Shown: in pieces, positions 27,940-35,379 of the stretch | Numbering within the stretch: the stretch's first letter is position 1 | Layout of the letters: every line of letters starts with the position of its first letter | From: Candidatus Symbiothrix sp. | GTDB taxonomy: Bacteria > Bacteroidota > Bacteroidia > Bacteroidales > Azobacteroidaceae | DNA: 35,379 nucleotides | Reading direction: 5' to 3' | Assembly (NCBI GenBank): GCA_031261285.1 | Contig: JAISKM010000065.1 | Span: 1 to 35,379 of the forward strand | Position numbers and translations under genes: made by a program | Notes under the pieces: model-generated | Told to the model about the DNA's origin: nothing | Seen by the model: the letters and a program-made list of their open reading frames with translations, nothing else | Database searches by the model: none

Positions 27940-30900
27940 ATGCAAAACAAAGGTTTTATCAAGTTTCTGGCAGTCGCACTGACGTTGGTGAGTGTGTTTT
28001 ATTTATCGTTTACGGTAGTAACCAATAAATATTATAAGGACGCGAAAGCGTATTCCGGTGGTGATCCGCAATTGGAAAATCAGTATTTGGACTCGCTGAG
28101 TAAAAAGAAAGTGTGGCTGGGTTATACCCTTGAAAAATGCCGCGCAATGGAAATCAATCTCGGTCTCGACTTGAAAGGCGGGATGAGTGTGATCATGGAA
28201 ATCGCCGGTCAAGACGTGTTGAAATCCCTTGCGGACAACAATCCGGATGCAAATTTCAATCAGGCATTGGTCAATGCAACCGCTTTACAAAGTAAAGGTC
28301 AGAACGATTTTGTGGCATCTTTTGTCAACGAATATCAAAAATTAGATCCGAACGGCAAACTGGCTGCGATTTTCGGCACGTATGAATTGCGTGACAAAAT
28401 TCGTCCGGAAATGTCGAATAAAGAAGTGAGCGCAGTCCTGAAAACAGAACTGAAAAGTGCTTACGACCATTCATTTCTTGTCTTGCGCAACCGTATTGAC
28501 AAGTTTGGCGTGGTAGCTCCCAACATCCAAAACATGGATAAAGAGGGGCAAATTTCGATCGAGTTGCCGGGTGTGAAAGATCCCGATCGCGTGCGTACCT
28601 TATTACAAGGTACCGCCAACCTGGAATTTTGGGAAACATGGACGGAAGCCGAAATTCATTCAACGTTGATTGCGGCTAACAATATTATACGCGATTCGAT
28701 TGCAGCTTCGCATCAGTTACCGGTTACCGATAATCAGTTACCGGCAGAGGCAGACACTTTGGCGACGGCTGCGTTGAAGGATTTCGGTGCTAATATTGAC
28801 ACTGATGAGGGGATTGCGGGTCAAGCCCGCAATGACATGGCTGAAAATTCACAAATGCCTTTGTTTGCCGCTTTGGGCATCGACCCAAGTCAACCTTACG
28901 GCTATTGTATCGTAGCAAATGTTCCGAAAAGCCAGATGGCGAAAGTGGATTCCTATTTGAACAATCCGGCAGTGAAACAATTGCTGGAATCCAGCCTCAT
29001 CAGCTTGAAATGGACGGTAAAACCACAAAACGAAGAAAACGACATCTATCAATTAATAGCACTGAAAATCAACTATGTAGATGGCAGGCAAAAACCTATT
29101 TTGAGTGGTGATGTGATCGAAAGTGCAGAGGTTCAATTGGGAAGTCAAAATTCGATTGGTAGACAATCTGAAGCTTCTGTGAGCATGACGATGACAACGG
29201 ATGCTGCTAAAATTTGGGCACGTGTGACCGAAGAAAATGCACCTCACGGTAATTTACCGGGACGCTCAATCGCGATTGTCCTGGACGATGCCGTTTATTC
29301 GTATCCAACAGTTCAAACTGCAATCACGGGTGGCAGTTCAAACATCACAGGTAATTTCTCCATTGAAGAAGCAAATGACTTGGCAAATGTCTTGAAATCA
29401 GGACGCATGGCAGCTCGTGCTATCATAGTTCAGGAAGATGTTGTTGGCCCTTCACTGGGGCAACAAGCGATTACACAAGGATTTATTTCCTTTATCATCG
29501 CCTTACTTGTCTTGTTGCTTTATCTAATCGCCATGTATGGCTTGAAACCGGGTGCGATTGCCGATGGCGCCTTGTTGCTTAACTTGTTTTTCTCGTTGGG
29601 TGTCATGGCATCGTTTGGCGTGGTGTTGACACTGTCCGGTATTGCCGGTATCGTGTTGTCGCTGGCTTTGGCGGTGGATGCGAACGTGTTGGTTTACGAA
29701 CGTATTCGGGAAGAAATGCGTGGAGGTAAAGCATTAAAACCCGCAGTAGAAGAAGGTTATGCCAAAGCATTTTCGGCTATCTTCGACTCTAACTTAACGT
29801 CTTTGATTACCGGGATTATCTTGTTGATATTTGGCACCGGTCCTATTCGTGGTTTCGCATTTACCTTTATTATTGGTATTGTGGTGTCATTCTTTACGGC
29901 TCTTTATTTGACGCACTTGACTTATGACAAGTTGTTGGCAAAAAACAAATTGAAGAATATTAAATTTGAAACGAAACTGTCCGAAAATTTATTGTTGAAT
30001 CCGAACTTCAATTTCTTGAAGACAATCAAATGGCAATATAGTATTTCCGGAGCCATTGCTTTGATTTGTATCATTTCTTTCTTCCCGGCATTGGGCGGTA
30101 GAGGGTTACAGCAAGGTATTGACTACACCGGTGGACGTAATTACGTTATCAAGTTCGATCATCCGGTTAATACGGTGGAAGTAGAGGAAAAGTTGTCTCA
30201 AGAATTTGAAGATAATACGCCAAGTGTGATCACCATTGGAAACGATAATCAGATACGTGTTTCAACCAACTACCTGATTGACTCTCAATCGCTTTCAGCA
30301 GACAGTGCTATCCAGGTAAAACTGTACGATGGTTTGAAAAATGATTATTTGCCGAAAGGAACGAGTTACGACCAGTTTATACAGGGCGATTATATTCAAA
30401 CGCAATCGAAAGTGGGTCCGAGTATCGCTGATGATCTGACACAAAAAGCCATTTGGGCGGTTCTGTTATCTGTGTTGGGTATTGGATTATATATTTTATT
30501 CCGGTTCCGTGATATTTCGTATTCAATTGGTACGATTGCTGCTTTGTCGTTTGACACCATATTTGTCATTGGTGCTTATAGCATCTTGTGGGGACGTGTT
30601 CCTTTCTCTCTGGAGGTGGATCAGACGTTTATCGGGGCGGTGCTGACAGTCATTGGTTATTCTGTGAACGATAAGGTGGTCATCTTCGACCGTGTGCGTG
30701 AATATGCCCAGCTGTATCCGAAACGAGGGAAATATGACTTGTTCAACAGTGCGCTGAATACGACTTTGGGTCGAACGTTTAATACCGGTATGGCTTCTTT
30801 ATTAGTGTTGTTTATCATTTTCTTCTTTGGTGGCGAATCCTCTATCCGCAGCTTCTCTTTCGCCATGATATTAGGAATTATTATCGGAACGTTCTCGTCA

Positions 30901-30972
30901 TTGTTTATCGCAGCTCCGGTTGCTTACAATTTGCAAGAGAGCAAAATCCGAAAAGCCGCATTAAAGAAATAA
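27940..30972 (+). CDS. secDF: Fused protein translocase subunit SecDF
   Basis: GLDLKGGMSVIMEI, SGRMAARAIIVQEDVVGPSLG, ALAVDANVLVYERIREE, IDYTGGRNYVIKF, GYSVNDKVVIFDRVRE. Confidence 0.97.
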   Translation: MQNKGFIKFLAVALTLVSVFYLSFTVVTNKYYKDAKAYSGGDPQLENQYLDSLSKKKVWLGYTLEKCRAMEINLGLDLKGGMSVIMEIAGQDVLKSLADNNPDANFNQALVNATALQSKGQNDFVASFVNEYQKLDPNGKLAAIFGTYELRDKIRPEMSNKEVSAVLKTELKSAYDHSFLVLRNRIDKFGVVAPNIQNMDKEGQISIELPGVKDPDRVRTLLQGTANLEFWETWTEAEIHSTLIAANNIIRDSIAASHQLPVTDNQLPAEADTLATAALKDFGANIDTDEGIAGQARNDMAENSQMPLFAALGIDPSQPYGYCIVANVPKSQMAKVDSYLNNPAVKQLLESSLISLKWTVKPQNEENDIYQLIALKINYVDGRQKPILSGDVIESAEVQLGSQNSIGRQSEASVSMTMTTDAAKIWARVTEENAPHGNLPGRSIAIVLDDAVYSYPTVQTAITGGSSNITGNFSIEEANDLANVLKSGRMAARAIIVQEDVVGPSLGQQAITQGFISFIIALLVLLLYLIAMYGLKPGAIADGALLLNLFFSLGVMASFGVVLTLSGIAGIVLSLALAVDANVLVYERIREEMRGGKALKPAVEEGYAKAFSAIFDSNLTSLITGIILLIFGTGPIRGFAFTFIIGIVVSFFTALYLTHLTYDKLLAKNKLKNIKFETKLSENLLLNPNFNFLKTIKWQYSISGAIALICIISFFPALGGRGLQQGIDYTGGRNYVIKFDHPVNTVEVEEKLSQEFEDNTPSVITIGNDNQIRVSTNYLIDSQSLSADSAIQVKLYDGLKNDYLPKGTSYDQFIQGDYIQTQSKVGPSIADDLTQKAIWAVLLSVLGIGLYILFRFRDISYSIGTIAALSFDTIFVIGAYSILWGRVPFSLEVDQTFIGAVLTVIGYSVNDKVVIFDRVREYAQLYPKRGKYDLFNSALNTTLGRTFNTGMASLLVLFIIFFFGGESSIRSFSFAMILGIIIGTFSSLFIAAPVAYNLQESKIRKAALKK
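28808..28837. repeat. Palindromic repeat read in frame inside secDF
   Basis: aggggattgcgggtcaagcccgcaatgaca encodes EGIAGQARNDM; related to the 4874-4960 element. Confidence 0.75.
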
Positions 30973-31059
30973 ATGTGAATTGAAGAAAATTCCAAGATTT
31001 GGGATATTATTTGTAGCCGTGGGTGTATAAAAAGCCCACGGTTTTAATACAAGAGCAAG

Positions 31060-31374
31060 ATGAAACAGAGAGATATTATTCCTAAGATAAGGACAGTATT
31101 AAAGAAGGTTATTCCTAATGCTGAAGTAATACTCTATGGTTCTGTAGCTCGAGGTGAAGAAACAGAGGAGTCAGATATTGATCTCCTCATTTTGGTTGAT
31201 GAGGACAAATTAACGTATGATGACAAAGGAAAGATTATACAAAATTTGGATAATTTAGAAGCTAAGACAGGAGTTGCTATCAGTCCGGTAATTCGTACAC
31301 GGACAGAATGGCAAAATGTTCCTTTTAGAACGCCATTCATGATAAATGTTATAAATGAGGGAATAAGATTATGA
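31060..31374 (+). CDS. MNT-type nucleotidyltransferase (antitoxin of HEPN-MNT pair)
   Basis: ILYGSVARGEETEESDIDLLILVDE (GSxARG...SDIDLL). Confidence 0.9.
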   Translation: MKQRDIIPKIRTVLKKVIPNAEVILYGSVARGEETEESDIDLLILVDEDKLTYDDKGKIIQNLDNLEAKTGVAISPVIRTRTEWQNVPFRTPFMINVINEGIRL

Positions 31375-31790
31375 ATGCACGATTAACAGACGCAGAGAGG
31401 AGAGATATAATTGCTTATCGAATGCAACGTGCAAAAGATACTTTGCATGACGCAGACATCCTAATTGCCGAAAATGCCTATAATGCAGCAGTCAATCGTA
31501 TCTATTATGCTTGTTACTATGCTGTTAGTGCATTACTCTTAAAACATTCATTTGAATACAAAAAGCATCATGGAGCGAAGACGCTTTTTCATCAACACTT
31601 TATTGCAACCAAAAAAATAGAAATAAAGCACTCTGTCTTTTTTAGTCAACTATTTAACAGTCGACACGAAGGTGATTATGATGATTTCGTCTATTTCGAT
31701 CTTGAAACTGTAACCGCTTATCGGATAAAAGCAACGGAATTTATATTGACCATTCAAGATGAGTTAAAAAAACAAGATGAAGCCCTCTAA
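31371..31790 (+). CDS. HEPN domain protein (partner of the MNT gene)
   Basis: RAKDTLHDADILIAENAYNAAVNRIYYACYYAVSALLL ... LFNSRHEGDYDDFVYFD; 4-bp overlap with the MNT gene. Confidence 0.88.
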   Translation: MNARLTDAERRDIIAYRMQRAKDTLHDADILIAENAYNAAVNRIYYACYYAVSALLLKHSFEYKKHHGAKTLFHQHFIATKKIEIKHSVFFSQLFNSRHEGDYDDFVYFDLETVTAYRIKATEFILTIQDELKKQDEAL

Positions 31791-33210
31791 AACACTGCTG
31801 TTTTTAGCTGGAGTACTGGTGTCGTTAGGAATTATCAGTGCAATTTTCCCGAAGCAAGGTCTTGCTTTGTGGGAGTTGCAGTTGTATTTTCCGACGCTGG
31901 AGGATGTTTTTGCACCACAGGAGGGTCAATCTACGGCGGTGACGGAGCAGATGGATGCGATGGAACTGAGCTTGAAGATGCAGCAGGATTCGTTGGCGGA
32001 AGCGGCTTACAATGATTCCTTGAAATTTTATCTCGACTTTTTTGCCAATCATCCGTCGCGGATGCACCTCCCCAATGATAATTGGAGCTATTTTGATGCG
32101 TTGTTCGACGCGTTCGATCATTGTCAGGAACAACAAAAAGTGGTTCGCGTGTTGCACTATGGCGATTCACAGATTGAGGGCGATCGCATCACGGGCTATC
32201 TCCGTCAACGATTGCAAGAGAAATTTGGCGGCATTGGTCCGGGACTGTTGCCTGCTGTGCAGGTTGTGCCAAGTACTTCGGTGGGGCAAACGGCTTCCGA
32301 CAATATTGCGCGTTACATTATTTCAGGCAATTTTGCCAACCGGGCGGGGCATCGCCGGTTTGGCGTTCTTGGACAGTTGGGCGTGGCAACGAGCAATGAA
32401 AGTCGCATCACAATCAAGGCGCGCGATTGGAAACAGAGCTTTGAAAATGGAAAGAAATTTCAGAAAATTCGCCTGTTTGTGGGACACACCAGTCCCTATT
32501 TTCGGGCAGATTTGACGATTCCCAAGAAAGGTTCTTTCAAAGAAACGATTTCAGACCCTAATTTGCCTGTCAGCGTGCTGCAATGGAATCTTCCGGATTC
32601 TATTTCGAAATTTACGCTCAATCTCTATGGACGTGGCGAAATCTACGGCATTGCTGCCGACGGCAGGAGTGGCATCGCTGTGGATAATATTCCTTTCAGG
32701 GGCAGTTCGGGTGATTTTTTCACAAAAATGGACTCGACCGTGCTGGCCTCTATGTTTAACGAACTGAATGCCCGGCTGATTTTGCTGGAATTTGGCGGCA
32801 ATATGACCCCATCCATTAAAAATAACAAGGCGGTGGAGGCTTATCAGCAAACAATGTCGAAGCAAATCGCCTTGCTCAAAACACTCTGTCCGCAAGCGAA
32901 AATCATTTTGATTGGTCCGGCGGATATGTCCACTAAAATACACGGTGCACTACAGACTTATCCCTATCTCGAAAAAACGATTGCTGCGTTGCGTGAGGCC
33001 GCTTTGAGTAATGGAGTTGCCTTTTGGAATATGTATGACGTGATGGGCGGTCATAATTCAATGATTAAATGGGTGAAAAATTCGCCGTCATTGGCAGCCA
33101 CCGACTACATTCATTTCAATGCCAAAGGTGCCGAACGCATTGCTGAGCTGTTTTATGAATCACTGGATATTTATTACGATTATCACCATTTTGTGAATGA
33201 TAAACACTAA
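31777..33210 (+). CDS. SGNH/GDSL-like hydrolase, membrane anchored
   Basis: N-terminal TM; VVRVLHYGDSQIEGDRITGYLR; ILLEFGGNMTP; DYIHFNAKGAERIAELFYESL. Confidence 0.85.
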   Translation: MKPSKTLLFLAGVLVSLGIISAIFPKQGLALWELQLYFPTLEDVFAPQEGQSTAVTEQMDAMELSLKMQQDSLAEAAYNDSLKFYLDFFANHPSRMHLPNDNWSYFDALFDAFDHCQEQQKVVRVLHYGDSQIEGDRITGYLRQRLQEKFGGIGPGLLPAVQVVPSTSVGQTASDNIARYIISGNFANRAGHRRFGVLGQLGVATSNESRITIKARDWKQSFENGKKFQKIRLFVGHTSPYFRADLTIPKKGSFKETISDPNLPVSVLQWNLPDSISKFTLNLYGRGEIYGIAADGRSGIAVDNIPFRGSSGDFFTKMDSTVLASMFNELNARLILLEFGGNMTPSIKNNKAVEAYQQTMSKQIALLKTLCPQAKIILIGPADMSTKIHGALQTYPYLEKTIAALREAALSNGVAFWNMYDVMGGHNSMIKWVKNSPSLAATDYIHFNAKGAERIAELFYESLDIYYDYHHFVNDKH

Positions 33211-33222
33211 TTATCTCTGCAG

Positions 33223-34632
33223 ATGGCAACCTTTTTAGAGCTTATAAAAGAGCATTTTCCATTCGAACCAACTCCTGAACAGCAGCAGGCACTCGAAGCA
33301 CTCAACACATTTTTGTTGGACAAAAATCCGGATTCCATTTTTTTGCTGAAAGGCTATGCCGGCACCGGAAAATCGTCGCTGGTGGGCGCCTTAGTCAAAA
33401 CGATGACGGCACTGGAACAGAAATCCGTCCTTTTGGCACCAACCGGACGTGCAGCCAAAGTGTTTGCCGGATATGCGTGTCATAAAGCCTACACCATTCA
33501 CAAAAAAATATACCGGCAACGCGAATTTTCCAACGAGCCGACAGGGTTCATGCCTGACATCAATAAACATGCCCACACGCTGTTTATCGTTGATGAGGCG
33601 TCGATGATTTCCAACGACGGATTGGATTCGTTCAGTTTCGGAAGCGGACGGCTGTTGGACGATTTGATTCATTATGTCTACAGCGGACAGGGTTGTCGGC
33701 TGATTTTGTTAGGCGATTCGGCTCAGTTGCCACCGGTTTCGCAAGTCGAAAGTCCGGCATTGGATCCGGAGGTTTTGGCAGGCTATAACTTGGACGTGCG
33801 CACGCTGACGTTGACGCAAGTGGTGCGCCAAGCCGAAATGTCGGGCATCTTATACAATGCGACATTGCTGCGTCAAGCCATTGAAAAAGAGGCGGTTAAT
33901 GTGTTCCCAAAGATTCAAACAAAAAAATTCCCTGACGTCCAAATCATTCAAGGCGATACATTGATTGAAACCATCGAGAACGCCTATCAGCGCGATGGGT
34001 TGGACGAAACCATCATCATTTCGCGCTCCAACAAACGTGCCAATCTCTTTAATACCGGCGTTCGCAACCGCATTCTGTGGCGTGAGGACGAACTGACTTC
34101 CGGCGATTTGCTGCTCGTTGCCAAAAACAACTACTTTTGGGCAAAAGACACGAAAGAAATGGATTTTATTGCCAATGGCGACATCATGGAAGTCAAACGC
34201 ATCCACCGGACACAGGAACTCTATGGTTTTCGATTTTGCGACGTCACCGTTTATTTTCCCGACTACAATGTAGAGATGGACGTCAAAATACTGCTGGAAT
34301 CGCTACATTCCGATTCGCCGTCGCTGCCCAAAGAGCAAAACGACCAACTGTTTCAGGCGATTTTGGCTGATTATGCGCACCTCACCACCAAAAAAGAGCG
34401 GATGCAAGCCTTGAAAGCCGATCCGTTTTTCAATGTGGTGCAAGTGAAATACGCCTACGCCGTCACCTGCCACAAAGCGCAAGGCGGACAATGGAAAAAC
34501 GTGTTTCTCGACATCTCCTACGTCCCCGAAGACTACCTCGGTGCCGACTTCTACCGTTGGCTCTACACCGCCTTTACACGCCCCACAGAGCGATTGTATT
34601 TGGTCAATCCCGCGAAAGATTTGTTGGCATAA
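33223..34632 (+). CDS. RecD-like ATP-dependent DNA helicase (superfamily 1)
   Basis: FLLKGYAGTGKSSL Walker A, LFIVDEASMI Walker B, LILLGDSAQLPPV, YAYAVTCHKAQGGQWKNVFLD, WLYTAFTRPTERLYLV. Confidence 0.92.
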   Translation: MATFLELIKEHFPFEPTPEQQQALEALNTFLLDKNPDSIFLLKGYAGTGKSSLVGALVKTMTALEQKSVLLAPTGRAAKVFAGYACHKAYTIHKKIYRQREFSNEPTGFMPDINKHAHTLFIVDEASMISNDGLDSFSFGSGRLLDDLIHYVYSGQGCRLILLGDSAQLPPVSQVESPALDPEVLAGYNLDVRTLTLTQVVRQAEMSGILYNATLLRQAIEKEAVNVFPKIQTKKFPDVQIIQGDTLIETIENAYQRDGLDETIIISRSNKRANLFNTGVRNRILWREDELTSGDLLLVAKNNYFWAKDTKEMDFIANGDIMEVKRIHRTQELYGFRFCDVTVYFPDYNVEMDVKILLESLHSDSPSLPKEQNDQLFQAILADYAHLTTKKERMQALKADPFFNVVQVKYAYAVTCHKAQGGQWKNVFLDISYVPEDYLGADFYRWLYTAFTRPTERLYLVNPAKDLLA

Positions 34633-34709
34633 GATCGCAGGCGGCATTCAAAATCTTGGAGGCAAAAAATATTTTTTGCAAATTATTTTGATAATTCAAA
34701 AATTGTGTT

Positions 34710-34717
34710 TATCTTTG
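34710..34717 (+). promoter_or_regulatory. Bacteroidetes -7 element (TATCTTTG) for RNA element copy 3
   Basis: aaaattgtgtttatctttgcc matches TAnnTTTG. Confidence 0.65.
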
Positions 34718-34976
34718 CCACCAAGTTTAATAATAAAAAAGTAAAAATAGGCTTATGACATAAAATAATGTGTTGATACGCACATTGTAAGACATAGTAG
34801 AAAAGGCGTTTTTCGCTTACATCTTTGTTTGATGAAACCTGAGAAATTTCAAGAACAGCAAAGAGTAAATGAAGACGGTCACGTTTCGGCGCGAATCGGA
34901 TTCTGTTTATTTGGCTGTTCGGGTTTCTCAGGACCTCATCAAAGCAAATAAATTTGAATCCGGTTGGCGCTTTTTT
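34718..34976 (+). ncRNA. Structured RNA element, copy 3 (leader/attenuator or small RNA)
   Basis: 5' hairpin AATGTGTTGATACGCACATT 34767-34786; GACAT 34791-34795; A = 34829-34859 (TTGATGA-aa-CCTGAGAAA-tttcaa-GAACAGC); A' = 34914-34942 (GCTGTTC-ggg-TTTCTCAGG-acc-TCATCAA); B = 34889-34913 (GCGCGAATCGGATTC-TG-TTTATTTG), B' = 34945-34970 (CAAATAAA-TTT-GAATCCGGTTGGCGC); U-tract 34971-34976. Confidence 0.8.
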
Positions 34977-34996
34977 ATGTCTGTATGTGAGATATT

Positions 34997-35076
34997 CCCC
35001 CTTGCAGGGTTTGCAGTTCGTTTTGTTTTCGTTTCATTTTTTCGTTCGTTCAGATCGTGCAGGGGGAGTTTTTTTT
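34997..35076 (+). terminator. Second terminator-like hairpin downstream of RNA element copy 3
   Basis: CCCCCTTGCA (34997-35006) pairs with TGCAGGGGG (35058-35066), followed by AG and eight T. Confidence 0.6.
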
Positions 35077-35100
35077 AATGGTTAATGGTTAATGGTTAAT
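35075..35100. repeat. Heptanucleotide tandem repeat (TTAATGG)3 TTAAT
   Basis: ttaatggttaatggttaatggttaat. Confidence 0.8.
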
Positions 35101-35140
35101 TGTAAATGAATATAAATTATTAATTTTAATATTATAGTAA

Positions 35141-35379
35141 ATGAAAAGAAATGTATTATTGTTATTGGCTGCTACGTTGTTGGTAGCCGGTAAGTGGTCA
35201 CCGGTAACTGCCCAAGTGGCTATTGGTGGCGACGGCACTGTGACACCGGGTGCGTTGTTAGATTTATCACAAGCCGTTGATGCCGGCGGCTTGTTGCTGC
35301 CACAAATTGAGAGTGCCGATACACTCTCTGATGAGTTAAAAAAGCCGGGCATGCTGGTTTACAACAAAACGGACGGCAA
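35141..35379 (+). CDS. Partial CDS (right edge): exported surface protein
   Basis: MKRNVLLLLAATLLVAGKWSPVTAQVAIGGDGTVTPGALLDLSQAVDAGGLLLPQIESADTLSDELKKPGMLVYNKTDG: signal peptide then a GALLDLS...GGLLLPQI region typical of Bacteroidetes surface proteins. Confidence 0.75.
   Translation, partial: MKRNVLLLLAATLLVAGKWSPVTAQVAIGGDGTVTPGALLDLSQAVDAGGLLLPQIESADTLSDELKKPGMLVYNKTDG

Noticed and set aside
28003-30866. Antisense ORFs inside secDF
   Set aside because: Opposite strand of a clear conserved CDS without independent support.
1-35379. tRNA or rRNA genes, integrase or transposase genes
   Set aside because: None recognised on either strand by reading; the accessory segments show no obvious integration machinery in this window.

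Overview
Bacteroidetes-type chromosomal window: TAnnTTTG promoters, type IX secretion C-terminal sorting domains, BspA-like leucine-rich repeats and a fused SecDF. The housekeeping backbone is fcl and gmd (GDP-fucose synthesis), an AEC transporter, an M16 peptidase, nadB, secDF, an SGNH hydrolase and a RecD-like helicase. Accessory cargo lies between these genes: large repeat-rich surface proteins, LPP20/PEGA/Sel1 lipoprotein-type genes, an AIPR+DUF2971 pair, a gene with a possible papain/C39-like Cys-His arrangement, an MNT-HEPN pair, and several families of small palindromic repeats, some of them read through as protein. The most notable observation is a structured RNA element present three times (about 3416-3650 minus, 19873-20127 minus, 34718-34976 plus). 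Each copy has its own promoter, a 5' hairpin, a GACAT box, and a long hairpin A:A' with two conserved internal loops (UUUCAA opposite GG; AA opposite CC). The 3' arm A' of that hairpin is enclosed by a second helix B:B' that ends in a U-tract. The primary sequences have diverged, but the pairing is kept by compensatory changes. Each copy sits upstream of a gene or operon encoding a membrane or exported protein. All structure and family calls were made by eye; no searches or folding were run.
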